Notes under the pieces: generated by a model
What the model saw: only the letters and a program-made list of their open reading frames with translations
Database searches by the model: none
Told to the model about the DNA's origin: nothing
DNA from: Blastocladiella emersonii ATCC 22665
Lineage: Eukaryota; Blastocladiomycota; Blastocladiomycetes; Blastocladiales; Blastocladiaceae
NCBI GenBank assembly: GCA_025594325.1
Contig: JANHCV010000005.1
Span: 275,501-339,500, forward strand
Direction: 5' to 3'
Length of the DNA: 64,000 nt
Program-made: the position numbers and the translations under genes
Part shown: positions 31,040-42,800 of the stretch, in pieces
Layout of the letters: each line of letters starts with the position of its first letter
How positions within the stretch are numbered: the first letter of the stretch is position 1

Positions 31040-31450
31040 ATACATGTACTTTCGGGTGCTTCAAGTCTCGGTGATGAACAATTCATGTGTGGGAGAAGCG
31101 CAAAGCCTTGATCGCATCGACATACCCACGGACAACGGGCCCAGAGAACCTGGATGCGCCCGAGTGAAAGGGGCTCGCACTCTTTCGCGGATTCAAGGCG
31201 TGGATCTTAAAGCAAGAAGCTTGGTCCTAGTATAACTGGGCGGTCCGGATCCTGGCCATCGCGGAGACGGACGCAAGGGGCGAGACGCCCAGTTGCGGCT
31301 CACGCCGGCGTTCGCTCGTCGTCGCCGATCATGCGAGATCATTCCTTGTCCTTGCATCAAGTGCGAACATGATCGTACATGCTGGTTCCGTTGCTCGCGA
31401 GGCCGAAGCGGGAGCGAGCGTCGGGTTCGACCACGCGCTAACATATGAAT
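31040..31450 (+). pseudogene. arm-2 copy of the Cys-rich frame
   Basis: This copy aligns with the intact minus-strand frame at 15,080-15,463. An in-frame stop at about 31,233 separates DRIDIPTDNGP text from the Cys-rich part (CEIIPCPCIKCEHDRTCWFRC). All cysteines are kept. It is probably degenerate unless the stop lies in an intron. Confidence 0.4.
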
Positions 31451-31838
31451 CGCTGATCGCGTGAGTGGCGCGGCGCGTCTTCTCCCCTCGTCGCTTCCGA
31501 CTCTCTCAGCCGAACTTGAACACGCCAAATGAGCGGAAGCCTTGAGAACCAAGGATGATCACGAGGAGTCCAGCGACACCAAACCTGCGGTGCGGTTTCT
31601 CAAACGGCACATGCCCAAACTCGTTGAAGACGTGTTCGTCGGAACGCATGCCTATCCTCGAGAGCCAGGATGCACCGTCAACTATATTATACTCACGAAA
31701 TCATCAGAACTCTCTCGAGAATGTGCGAGCACGAACTGATTCAGTTTGAAGCCTGACTTCGCCTCGAGAGCAACACATCTAGAAATACTCTGAACCGCAC
31801 CTACAGGTATTTTCCGCAAACGGCGAGAGTGAGTTGCA

Positions 31839-32629
31839 TCACCTTGAGGACAAGGAAGAGAGGAGCACGTACGGAGAGTGCTCGCACCCGCAAGGGCAGT
31901 GCGTAGTATTGCCCAGTGTTGCGTTCTGAACTGGCGAAGCTCGAGGCGTCACACGAGTCTCTCGATTGTTCGGATAAACGAGCTTGAAGGCGGCATCGAG
32001 GAGCAGCGCTACGATGAGCCAGCCGCCCACTAACGCAACGGCCATCTGGGCTGCAGTATCGCATTGCAGCACACGAATTATTACAAGGAGGGCGACGACA
32101 ATCGCAGCGCTGATCAGGTTGCGCATCATCCAAACCGCAATGCGGCAGTCCCCGAGCCGCACTGGCGGTGGTGGCTCTGTTTCGTAGCGGAAATCATCGA
32201 ACACCTCGAACAAAGGCAGCCAGATTTGAGCAAAGTACCACGGAAACGAGGCCGTGATGAAGAGCAAGTAAGCCGCGACTTGACCTGGCGTCGAAAATCG
32301 CAAGAAAATCGCTTCAAAAGCGTCGGAAACAAGGACAAGGGAACGAAGGGAGGTCGAGTGAGCCGGGGCATACACTTGGTGGTCACGCTCGGCCGTCGCA
32401 GGTGGACCTTGGTCAGCACGATGCTGCTCGCTTGAATGACCTTGGTCGCTGCGCTGTCAAAGTGCTGAACCTTCACCCAGCAGCGGCTCCCGCTCCTCCG
32501 TGTGGTCGTCGTGAGACTAGACGTTGATATAGGATGTTGGGCGGCCGCGTAAGAGAATGGTTGGTCGCGCAAAGGCGCCTGGAGTCGGCGGCACGCCTGG
32601 AGAGGAATTCGTCCAACGGGTGTTGTCAT
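31839..32629 (-). CDS. small multi-pass membrane protein, possible distant member of the local family (gene model uncertain)
   Basis: The main frame (from about 32,372 down to the stop at 31,839) has three hydrophobic segments (VAAYLLFITASFPW, LISAAIVVALLVII, VALVGGWLIVALLL). Upstream, a Met at 32,629 opens MTTPVGRIPLQ. A second frame carries VQHFDSAATKVIQASS, which resembles FYKSASLVKQQYEHVF in the neighbouring paralogue. I could not connect these pieces with consistent phases, so an intron is misread or the gene is broken. No function is known. Confidence 0.4.
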
Positions 32630-32906
32630 GACTGTTGTATTTCGAGTCAACGACTTGCGGAGGCGGGAAGGGAGTGTTGGCTCACTCCGAAGCGCAGTCT
32701 GCCTGCTGATTTGCATCAACGCATGACGAGTTGTCATGTGCTCTCATGTATGCATGCATGCATGCAGCCCAGCTCAGCTGTCAATGGATTTGCTCGAAGG
32801 TGCAAGCCCTGAAGAACCAGGCCCGCTGTCACCTCCCGCTCTCCTCCTCGTACTCGCGTATTTTCTATACTTCGCGGTCCCATCAATTGACAACCGCTTC
32901 TCACCA

Positions 32907-33570
32907 ATGGGCTCCAAGGACGTTGACCAGAACCCCTCAGCTGTACGTCCTTGCCACTGACTCGTTGTGATTGCGACTAACGTTCACCGCTCCGCGACGC
33001 CCGTGAAGTTCTACAAGAGCGCTAGTCTAGTCAAGCAGCAGTACGAGCATGTGTTTGTTGAGGTCGACAAGCAAGGCCAGGTGCAGCAGCGTTCATGACT
33101 CGGACACATTGACCGCATGCGTGATGACTGGGAACGGGCCGGCTCATGGCAGCCATCAACATCTCAAGGTCACTGCAACCCAGGCATCTGCCCGCGCCTG
33201 CTGCTCCACGTCCACGCAGTATGGTGTGGCGCCGCGCGCTCTTGCGCACTTGGTGGGAGCTGGCGAGAGTCTCCTTCGGATCGGGAGCCTGAAGCGCTTC
33301 ATTGGGCCAATCAAAGACCCGCATCGGGCTAGGGACCTAGTTAACCGTGTCGCCTTCGTTGCCCTCCTCGTTGTATTCATCTTTTTGCTCTGCGTACTCC
33401 TGATGAGCCCAACTGACCCGGTACTGTACGATGTGCGCGTGAGCGCGAGCTTGTTCATTTTCGTTTGCGTGAGGGTCATGTTCGATCTTTCGGAGCTCGA
33501 GGATGATGCAATTGCCGCGGCCGCAAGTCAGAACTTGCCGGTAAGCTCGAAGTGCATCGTCGACGTCTGA
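32907..33570 (+). CDS. small membrane-protein family, paralogue 1 of the tandem cluster
   Basis: The proposed exons are 32907-32942 (12 codons, donor GTACGT), 33009-33080 and 33184-33570, giving 164 residues in phase. The first exon is the same length as in the two paralogues downstream. Family landmarks are IGSLKRFIGPIKDP, two hydrophobic helices (VAFVALLVVFIFLLCVLL; ASLFIFVCVRVMF) and the end LPVSSKCIVDV. The second intron uses a less typical donor (GTGCAG) and the first acceptor is weak, so the middle of the model is provisional. Function is unknown; a membrane location is inferred from hydrophobicity. Confidence 0.55.
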
Positions 33571-33965
33571 TGCGCGAGACCTGCTGGCTCTTGTCGCCCG
33601 TTTGTGAGAGACGTGGTCTAGGCGGCATAGCGGCTTGGAGAAGTGTATAAAATCGTTATTCTCAATCGAATTGTCTGTTTTTTCGTCCTGAATGTTAGCT
33701 CGGAGCAGAACTGTCGCTTTTCAAATGCAGCGAGATCATGATGCCCTGGTCGCACCCGAACGTTTGTGCGTTTCCGTGTCCCGTCAGCGAGACTCTTGGT
33801 CATCTCCAGTGTAAAACCCGTGTGCTATGACCGTATCGAGCGGACAAAGTGCGAGTACTTGCGGCCTGAACTCGAAGCGTGCGGTTCCAGTCCTCAAAAG
33901 CGCCTTCATATCTTGCTCCTTCCGCTGAACCGCTCCCGCTACCATTCGGCTGTCCCTCCGTGAGA

Positions 33966-34644
33966 ATGACGTGCGACGAAAACGCTCCCATCGCTCCAAC
34001 CGTACGCCCTCAACCTTGCGCCTTCGAAACAAATGTCACCAACAACACTGACGAGGGGGTTCCAGGGAGCGTCGCTGAGCGGTTGCGAGTCCGAGCGCAA
34101 GGGGAACGACACTCACTCGAGCACCCTGCGCTCAGGCCACGTTCTCACTGCTGCCGAGTGCACCGTGGCTGATGCTCCTGCGCTGCAATGCGACGAGCAT
34201 CACCTTGCTCACCACGTTGTTTCGGCTCGTGCTGTGCCGTTCGCGTGGTTGACTGGCCCGGATGATTCGTGCTCGACGGTGGGAATGTCTGATGGAACCT
34301 ACCGCCTTCTCATGCTGGCATCCAATGCTCTGCGCGTGCTCTTGAGCATTGGGAGTTTGAAGCGGTTTCTCGGGCCTATTGACGACCCCGATGTGGCGCA
34401 CAAGTGGGCATATTGCGTCAATGGCTTTGGCATTGTAGCTGAGACGGTGATGTGTATCCTCAACTTCGTCTTGGTGCCGCCGGCCTCGGTATTCTACATC
34501 GCTAATCTGGTCACGTTTGCGGTGCTACTTCTTTGCTGGAGGGTCGCCTTTGATCTGGTACTCTTTAGGAACGACGCGCTGAACAAGTCCGCGGCTTGCA
34601 TACTACCAGTGAGCGCAAAATGCATCAAAGGCGCTGCGAACTGA
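33966..34644 (+). CDS. small membrane-protein family, paralogue 2
   Basis: Exons 33966-34001 (12 codons; donor GTACGC) and 34066-34644 give 204 residues. The acceptor CCAG is at the same place as in paralogue 3. Shared blocks are GASLSGCE after the junction, STLRSGHVL, LLSIGSLKRFLGPIDDP, two or three hydrophobic helices and ILPVSAKCIKG at the end. No signal peptide was seen and no known domain is recognised. A TATA-like GTATAAAATC lies 320 bp upstream (about 33,645) but may belong to the preceding gene's 3' end. Tandem neighbours suggest local duplication. Confidence 0.65.
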
Positions 34645-35283
34645 GCGAATAAGCTGTTGTCGTTAACTATATAATCGGTTTACATCCTCTTGTTTATTTG
34701 CGCCCTGGTCATTGTTGATGCTGACGTGGAGGAGGCGGAAGACAAGAAGACGTGGATGTCTGTCTAGTCCTGCCTTCTGCTCCGAACCCAAGGCGGGGCG
34801 ACGGGAGAAATAACTAAAATACGCAAAACGGGTGCGGCGGCGCGGGAGCGAGGCATATGGGCGATACCCGCGAGATCAGTCGTTGGATCACCATCCGCTC
34901 GGCGAGCAAACACTATCGGCACCTCAGCATACGAAGCAGCACCAAGCGCTTGGGCTTGCTGTGTCATACGTTCGCTATGTCGTCTCCATTACATCGCCCA
35001 CGAGCTTGAACTTCATGGATTACTTCCTGTCGGGCTCGGCTTTGCCTGTCGCGTAAGGTCGGAACTGTCTCGCGTGTGGCGCAACGCGTCTCGCAGCAAC
35101 ATGTGTGGAATCCACGTGTTACTCGAGCCGTTCGCGCCGATCTCGGGACACTCGGATGGGCTCTGGGCTCATTTTCAACTCGGTATATGCGGCTCGAGCC
35201 CTCAAAAGCGCCGCCCTCCTGCTCCGCTTCTCCGCTCCTCCGCTGACCCTCTCTCGCATTTACTCGGCTGGCCCTCCACGATA
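34645..35283. other. spacer between paralogues 2 and 3
   Basis: This 639-bp spacer includes an AT-rich stretch (about 34,660-34,700) after paralogue 2. A copy of the GTGTGGCGCAACGCGTCTCG repeat lies at about 35,075-35,095, also present near 9,420 (inverted) and 36,195. No gene was seen. Confidence 0.45.
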
Positions 35284-35948
35284 ATGACGTTCGACGACAA
35301 AGCTCTCAACATCCCAGCCGTGCGTCCTCAATCTTCCCTATGGTGCAGAGCCGTCAATTCACGTTGAAGACGGCTTTCCAGGAAGCTGCGTTGAGCGGAA
35401 TCGAGGACAAGTGCGAGGAGGGAGGCGACCGCTTCAGCACCTTGCGCTCCGGCCATCTTCTCGCGGATGTCGAACGTTCCTCGCCCGAGGCGACTGTCCG
35501 TAAGCATGCGAAGATTCACTCTGCCCAAACCCTCTCAACTCGACCTGTGCCGTTCCAGTGGTTCACTGGCACTCCTGACCCCGAGTATCGCAACCTCTCA
35601 GACAAAGAGCATCGCGCTCGTATGTGCGAGTCGACGGTTCTCGGGTGGATTTTCAGCATTGGAAGCGTGCGGCTCATTGCGCCTCTCTTTGGCTCGACCA
35701 ATGATCCCATGAAACCCCTCAGCTGGTTGCTGCCCGTCTTGGCAGTCCTCGTCATTGATTGGCTTGTCATGATCGGGTTCATGCTCTTCATGCAAGATGA
35801 ATTCATGACCGCCCTACCGGTTCTACTTAGTATTTCGCTCGTTTGTCTCCAGATTGCGGCCGACCTCTATCTCATCTCGAAACAGATCGTCATTGCGAAT
35901 GCGAGTCGCGCCTTGCACTCGAGCTCCAAGCGCATCGAAGATGTCTGA
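35284..35948 (+). CDS. small membrane-protein family, paralogue 3
   Basis: Exons 35284-35319 (12 codons, donor GTGCGT) and 35382-35948 give 200 residues. The N-terminus MTFDDKALNIPA parallels MTCDENAPIAPT of paralogue 2, and both splice into an [EG]A[AS]LSG motif. WFTGTPDPEYRNLSDKEHRA, SIGSVRLIAPL and FGSTNDPMKPLSW follow, then hydrophobic helices and SSSKRIEDV at the end. Its C-terminal two thirds and 3' flank are duplicated at 14,384-15,047. No homologue with known function is recognised. It appears to be a lineage-specific integral membrane family. Confidence 0.68.
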
Positions 35949-36300
35949 CCCGCGAAGCCGTGGCCCATCACGGTTTGTTGATAATTATCATCATGTTTTT
36001 TGCTCCAATCCGAATCTCGTCGCATCGTCAGCTCCACGACCCAATTCCCGTGCTCGCTGCCATTCTGTTGAGCCTCAATTCCGCCGCACGCCATCCTCTC
36101 TTATCGCGTGGGACGCTTGGGTTACCCCGAAACTGCGTCAAGGTCCATCGTGAGGTTGATAAGAGCGGGGATGGTCGCAGTCGCGAACTGTCTCGCATGT
36201 GGCGCAGCGCGTCTCGCATCTTCCGCGTGGGCTCCACGTGACTGAGTTCAAGCGTCTCGCACTGATCGCGGAACGCGGGCCGTTTTTCTCTCGCCCTCTC

Positions 36301-36517
36301 ACCTTGTAGGATGGGGCCGATTGGAAGGTAGGGTTGCGCGATTCGGTTGAGTGTGCTCACATGAACGAGGAGCACGTCGCGCTCGATTCGCATGCGAGTT
36401 CAAGGTCATGTAGAGAAGAGTGTGCGTGATAAACTAAAGCGGGAACAAACAAAAACAAAAACCGTCGCCTTTCTGGACCAGGCGTGACGAGCGCGCTCGC
36501 TCACCGCCGCGCCCACT
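36301..36517. other. LETM1 3' flank
   Basis: This 217-bp stretch has an AT-rich patch at about 36,425-36,470, plausibly the LETM1 3' UTR. No other feature was seen. Confidence 0.4.
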
Positions 36518-39097
36518 TTACTTGGACGAGGCGGTCGAGGACGACGATGCGGACTCGTCGACGATATCCTTGGGGTTGAGCTTCTTGGCGGCCGCCTCGT
36601 CGCCTGCCGCTGCGTCCGCGGCGGGCGCAGCGCTGGTCGCAGCGGACGCGGCGGGCTTGGCCTCGACGACCACGCCGTGGCCCTCGGCGGCCATCTCCTC
36701 GACGGCGCGCGCGAGCTCGAGCAGCTCGTGCAGGGCAATGAGGCCGTCGCCGTCGACGTCGAGCTTGCGGACAATGGCCTTGATGTCCTGGTCGTTGTTG
36801 GGGCGCGACTTGATGACGCGCAGGGCGGCCTCGAGGTCGTCGGCCGTGATCTGGCCGCGCTCGTTGGCCTGGATCAGCGGCAGCTTGTTGGTGGACGCGG
36901 CGAGCTCCGTGTCGTACTGCTCGAGCTCGGCCTGGATCTTGGACAGGAGCTTCTCGACCTGCGAGTCGAGGCGCGTCGTCGCCTTGGCCGCGGCCTTGGC
37001 GGCGGCCACGGCCGCGGGGTCCTCCTCGACGGCGGGCGCCGTGGGCGTCGTAGGGGTAGCGGTCAGTTCCGCCGACGCGGCGGCAGCAGCAGCGGTCGCG
37101 GTGGCCTCGGCGGCGGCGGCCTTCTTCTCCTTCTCCTTCTCGCCAGCGGCGCGGCCGCCCTTGAGCGACTCGAGCTCGACGCGCTCCGTGTCGACGGCCG
37201 ACTTGGACACGAGCACCTTGATGGCCTCGGACAGCTCCTTGACCTGCTCGGCGGACATCTTGACGTCCTTGACGGGCTCCTCGGGCGCGGGGGCCGCGGC
37301 AGCCGCGGCCTCCGTAGCGGGAGCGGCCGCGACGGGCTCGGCGGCAGCAGCGACGGGCGTCGGTTCCGCGGCCGCAGCCGCCTCAGCGACGGCAGCCGTG
37401 ACGGCAGCGTGCACGGCCTCGGCCTGGGCGACGGCAGCCGCGGCAGCAGCCGCAGCAGCGGCGGCAGCGGCCTCGGCCTCCTTCTGCTCCTTGACCTTGC
37501 GGGCCTCCTCGGCGGCCTGGGCCTCCTGCTGCAGCTCGGCGGCGATGATCTCCTCCTGCTGCTTGAGCGCCTCGAGCTTCTTCTTGTACGACGACTTGCC
37601 GGCGTCGGCGAGCTTGAGCTCGGCCTCGTTGATCTAGTTTGCGTGGGGCGGGATCCAGGGTTAGCCGAGCCGGATCGTGGGCGGTGTGAGAAAGCGTACG
37701 AGGTTGGAGGGCAGCGACTGGAGCGTAGCCTGGAGGGCCTCGGCGGTGGTGGGCGGGAGCTCGGCGGGGACGGGCTCGGCGGCGGGTGCCGCGGCCGCAG
37801 CAGCTGCAGCCGCCGCGGGGGCAGCCTCGGCGGCGGGCGTGGTCGGAGCGGGCGCGGGGGCAGCGGGCTTGGCGACGTGCATGGGCTGGTCCGAGATGAT
37901 GAAGGCGCGCGAGAGGATGAGGAGGGCCGAGGGGATCTTGTGGATGAGGTGGAGGTCGAGCCACTGCTGGAGGTCGTAGCGGAGGCGGGCGGGGCTGACG
38001 CCGATGGTCTTGATGCCGCGGTCGGCGGCGGCCTTCTGGAGCTCCTGGACCGAGAGCGAGTCGACGCCCTCAAAATAGATCATCTGGTCGTCGGTGTGGA
38101 GCTGGCGCATGCGCGAGCGGACCTGGAAGCGGAGGAAGGCGTCGGTGCCGAAAGCGTTGATGCCCATGTACTTGCACATGGAGACGAGCTGCGGGCGCGA
38201 CAGGTTCTCGAGGGTGAGCTCGTTCTCGAACTGCTGGGCGACCTTGATGAGGTCGGCGGTCTCGGCGGGCTCGCCCGTGGTGCGGATCTTGCGGAAGAAG
38301 GAGGTGAACTCCTGGGCGGCGGTGGCGGGGGTCTTGCCGGGGGCGGGGGCCGCGGTGGCGGCCATGTCGTCGACCGTCTCCTGGAGGAACTTTGCGAGCT
38401 CGAGGCGCATCTTGAGCATCTTCTTCTTCTTCTCCTCCTGGTCAAACGATTTCTCGAAGGTGGAGGGGAGCATGTTGGGGAAGACCTTGAGCAGGACGGG
38501 CAGGGCGAGCTCGGCGAACGGGATGGCGACGAGGACGAGGAAGGGCACGAGGCGGAACATGTCCGAGACGGTGCGCTTGAGCTGGCGCCACTCGCGGCGC
38601 GACAGCTTGTTGCCGCGCAGCAGCTTGAGGACGTAGCGCGACGACAGCTTGAACTCGTAGGCGAGCAGCTTGCTGCCCTCCTTGTAGTGCTGCAGCTCCT
38701 CCTTGATGTGCGGCCACGTCTCCTCGCGCAGCTTCTGCATCAGCGGCTTCTTGGCGACGACGGGCGCGGGCGTCGCGGGCGTCGCGGGCGTCGTGGCCGT
38801 TGGTGGCTCGGGCTTGGGCGGCTCCGAGGCGGCGAAGCGGGACGGCGACGTGGAGAAGGCGCGCAGGTGCGGTCCGGAGGCGGCCGCGGACGCGGACACG
38901 CGGTAGCGCAGCAGGGCGGCAGCAGCGAGCTCCGTCGTAGATCCCGCGGGCGCCGCGGCGGCGCGAGCGCGCATGGTGGCGGCCAGCGACGAGGCGGCGC
39001 GCACGTGGTGGTTGTGGTGCGCGAGCGCGGTCGGGCGCGCGGCGGCGGCCAGGGCGGCGGGGTTGCTCGCGGCGGTCAAGCGGCGCAGGGCGAGCAT
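36518..39097 (-). CDS. LETM1: LETM1 / Mdm38 inner-membrane ion-exchange protein
   Basis: Exons 39097-37700 and 37633-36518 (intron 66 nt, donor GTACGC) give 837 residues; human LETM1 is 739. An Arg/Ala-rich mitochondrial presequence of about 100 residues comes first. The LETM1 core follows, with MFRLVPFLVLVAIPFAELAL as the transmembrane segment and FPNMLPSTFE just after it. A ribosome-binding-like region carries LSRPQLVSMCKYMGINAFGT. Exon 2 is a long Ala/Glu-rich coiled-coil region ending in a complete EF-hand loop DVDGDGLIALHE (about residue 755). It acts in K+/H+ (and possibly Ca2+) exchange across the mitochondrial inner membrane and in membrane-protein biogenesis. Yeast Mdm38 lacks the EF-hand, so this form is animal-like. 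It is divergent from the Munc13-like gene. Confidence 0.95.
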
Positions 39098-39839
39098 GGT
39101 GGTGGTGGTATAGGCGAGTGTGCGAGGGTGGTGCGGGGGATCAAGTCGAGCGTGTTGGCGGGTTGCGCAGATCCATGGAGAGCGAGCGAGGTGGTGGCGC
39201 AGGCAGCAGCAATTCCGGGTCCGGGTCGTGTTGTTGATACGTTGCAGGATGGCGGGGCGGGTGCGCAGGGCAGGGACGGGGCGGGCGTGTTGATCGCGGC
39301 GGGCGGGCGGGGGAGAGCGGCGACCGGACGCGCGGGCCAGCGCGCGGGCCGGGTCGGGTGGGGGTCCGCGGCCAAGACTCCGTCTCCGGCGTCGGTGGGG
39401 GGTCGGTGGGGCACCCTGACCTTGACGTAACACGCACGCGTCGCTCGCCGTGAAAGCAGAAGCCACGACAGGAAAACCTGCCAAAACCCGGTGGAAACCG
39501 CCCACGTGAGCGTGGCGGCGAGACGCGTTCCTTCCTTCCTCGGCGCGGCTGGCCAATCCGCGCGCGCCCGCCTCTACGCCGGCCGACTTGCTTCACACCC
39601 GCACGCAGCCCCGCCGAGATTATTAATATTCCCACTCGGCTTCCACCGTCGCGCTTCGAGCAAGCAGACGTCCCACGGCACCGGCACCCTTTGTCGTCGG
39701 TGTGCCCTCCCCCGGCTCCCATTCCCATCGCCCATCGCTCGCCGTGCCCTCCCTCGTTGCCCATCGCGCACTCGGCTCCCTACGCTCCGAGTTCGTGCCC
39801 ACGCACCGGCTTCCCGTGAGAGCAAGTCATCATCCCACC
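39098..39839. promoter_or_regulatory. divergent promoter, LETM1 / Munc13-like
   Basis: This 742-bp spacer has a short AT-rich motif (TATTAATATT) at about 39,620, about 220 bp ahead of the plus-strand start. Otherwise it is GC-rich with shadow frames. Confidence 0.5.
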
Positions 39840-42800
39840 ATGCTGCCGAGCGCCTTCCCGGCCACGTCGCCATCGGCGCTCCCATCGCCGCCGCCGCCGT
39901 ACCCGCCCGAGTCGGCTCCACTGGCCTTCCCCTCGCCGCAGTCGGCTGCCGCGGCCGCTTCCCTGACGCCGTTCCCGGGCCCGCTCCCGCGGCCCGGCGG
40001 GGCCGGCGGCCTGCCCGCAGCGCTCCCGCCGGCGTACCTGCCCGCGCCGGCGGCCCTGATAGGCGGCACGGCGCGCCCGCTGCCCGCGCTCCCGCTCTCC
40101 CCGACCTCCACCACCCTCTCGACCTCGACCACGCATCAACCACCGCCACCACCAGCACCTGCACCCATGGGCGCCATGCGCAACTCGGCCTCCGTCTCGG
40201 GCGACCGCCCGCCACCACCGCCGCCGTCGCCCGGCGCACACAGCGACCGTTCCTCGACCACCATGACCGCCGCGACCGCTGCAACGTCGGCCACGCTCTA
40301 CGTCGCGGCGCGCGCCACGTCGCCCGTCCCTCCAACTCAACCGCCACCGAGCGCCGTGCTCGCCGAGCTCGCCAACGTGCCGCCGCCCGCCGTCGACCTC
40401 GACGACGCCACGCTCTACCCCTACGTCCTGCGCGCCGCCCTCTGGCACGACCGCAAGAGGTTGCCCGCCGGCGACTCGCTCCACGGCGGCGGCGCCATGG
40501 CCGCCCTCGCGCGCCGCCTCTTCGGCGTCCCCGCCAACAAGGCCAAGGACCCCGCCTACAACACGGTCAAGGTCAAGTCCGACGATAAGGTGCGTGCTCT
40601 GCTCGCCGTTCTCTGCACAGCAAGGTTCCTGCAACCTTGCGAGTGTGCAGCGCGTGCGTGTGAGCAGCGTCGCTCGCTCGCCTGCGCCACCCCAACCAGC
40701 GGCTCACCACCATCTTCGCAACGTGTAGCACCTGTACCGCGACCTGCAGCACTACCACGCGCGTCTCGACGCCGACTCGCTCGTCGGCCGCGCGCCCGCC
40801 GACTTCCCCTCGCCCGCCGCCTACGCCGCGTGGAAGTCGGCCGAGGCCGCCGCCGTGCACAAGGAGGTGCAGGCGCTCGCCGCGCGCGACCCCAAGAACG
40901 CCCGCAAGTCCAAACACACGCCGCCCGCGAAATCGGACCCGTGCCTCTTTGTCCCGCCGTGCCCCGACCACGCCTTCCTGTTCGTCCTGCGCCGCACCGC
41001 GTCCGCTGCGGCCGCTGCGGCAGGCGCCGACGACGGCTCTGGGGCCGGGCTCCCCGGCTGGCCATCCCCCGAAATCGACGGCCTGCTCGAGCTCCTCCAG
41101 ACCCGCTGGCGCGTCAACCGCGCGTTCCGTCACCTCGCCGTCCTCGACCGGATCGTGCAGGCCCAGGTCGTGCGCGCCCTGCCGCCCGCCGCCAACGCTT
41201 CGCCCGCGTCGGCCGTGCGCCGCGGGTCCGTGCCCAACGCGCTCGACGTCCCTGCCTCCCCGACGACCGCCAGCGGCCCGCGCCGCCCAAAACCCGCGAC
41301 CACGTCGACGCCGCACGCCCTGCGCGAGGTGTGCAACCAGCTCGACATTGTCGCGTCGCACGAGCCGCACGTCGCGACCTGGACGCGCGCGCAGCGCGCG
41401 CTCCTCGTGCGCGTCCTCACCGCGCTCGTCCAGGCCATGGCCGACCGTATCCAGCACTACCCCGAGTACTACGCCCGCACGCATTTCGTCGCCGCCATGG
41501 AGGCCGCTACCCGGATCCTCGCGGCCGCCCGCGCGATCCTCGACCGCCAGTTTGGGACGTCGTCCATGGACGGCACCGCGCCGCTCCCGTCGCTCCTCAA
41601 GCGCGCCGCGTACCTGCACTTCCGCCGCCTCGCGGACCGCATCGCCGCCGCGTCGCTCGCGCCACCCTCGCCCGGCGCCGCTGGCGGCGCGCTCGTCCCG
41701 GCGACGCGCGACGACGGCGCCGTCGTCGACCGGATCCTGACGCTGTGCGACGTGGTGGAGCGCGAGATCGACACGCTGCGGACGTACTCGCGCGCGGCCG
41801 CGTGGAGCACGCCGCAGCACCTGCTGGCCTCGTACCTCCTGCAGCAGCTGTTTGCGCACATTGACGAGTGGTGGCTCGAGCCGCGCGGGCAGCAGATCGG
41901 GAAGGTGTTTGAGCTGCACAACGCCGTGACGCGGCTGGCGCGCGCGAGCCGCGAGCACCAGGTCGAGGCCGGGCGGCTCGGGTTCGACGCCGGGCTCGCC
42001 CAGGCGGACCTCGCCCAGCACGTCCTCGCGCGGTACCAGACGTGGTTCCAGGACGCGGTCGACGACTGGATCCAGCGGACCTCCGAGACCATGGCCGAGA
42101 CGTGGACGAAGCGCATGGTCGCCGAGGACCAGTTTGTCGCGCAGAGCCCCGGCGACCTCCACTCGACCTCGGTCATCGACCTCTTCTCCGCGTTCCACCA
42201 GGAGGTCGACGCCATCCGCTCGCTGCCCTGGCCTTCGTTCGACCACGAGTACCGCGCCATCAAGCGGTTCACACGCACCATGTGCACCACCCTCATCACC
42301 TACTCGAACCACCTCCAGGCCCAGCTCATCGCCATCCTGCTCCAGATGGAGGAGGCCGCCATGGCCGCGACCGAGGCCGCCGCCGCCGCCGCGCACGACG
42401 ACGGCGATACGGCGTCCATTGCCACGAGCAGCAGCAGCGGGAAATCGTCCCCGTCGGCGTCGGAGCGGTCGCGCTCGCTCATGAACCGCCTGCGCGCGAG
42501 CCTCGTCGGCGGCAACTCGGCCGACAAGAAGCACAAGGACCGCACCGTCGCCGGGAAAGTGACGCGCCGCATCCGGTCGCCCGTCGAGTTCACGGCGCCC
42601 ATGTGCGTCCGCCTCAACAACATGTACCAGGCCAAGAAACGCGTCGACGCCCTGTACCACCACCTCTCGCTCGCCCTGTCCGACGACCCGCCCGGCGACG
42701 ACTACGTGTCGCCGTTCGCTCGTGACGAAACGCTCGTCGCCATGGCCGCCGCCGTCGTCGAGCTCGACCCGCCCGCTATCGTCACGGCGCTCACCACGAC

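Larger units (their letters stand above)
29415..36300. repeat. inverted duplication, arm 2 (longer arm)
   Basis: Inverted relative to arm 1: 29,415-30,425 pairs with 16,079-17,082; about 30,490-31,478 with 15,049-15,975; about 35,531-36,187 with 14,384-15,047; and 36,181-36,300 with 9,310-9,443. The central part, about 31,480-35,530, has no counterpart in arm 1 and carries the membrane-protein paralogues. Blocks differ by scattered substitutions, so the duplication is not very recent. Confidence 0.8.

Noticed and set aside
32750-32768. Short ATGC-type tandem repeat
   Set aside because: It is too short to be informative; noted only as a microsatellite-like run.
36677-39430. 917-codon plus-strand frame opposite LETM1
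   Set aside because: It is antisense to LETM1 and Gly/Leu-rich without any domain.
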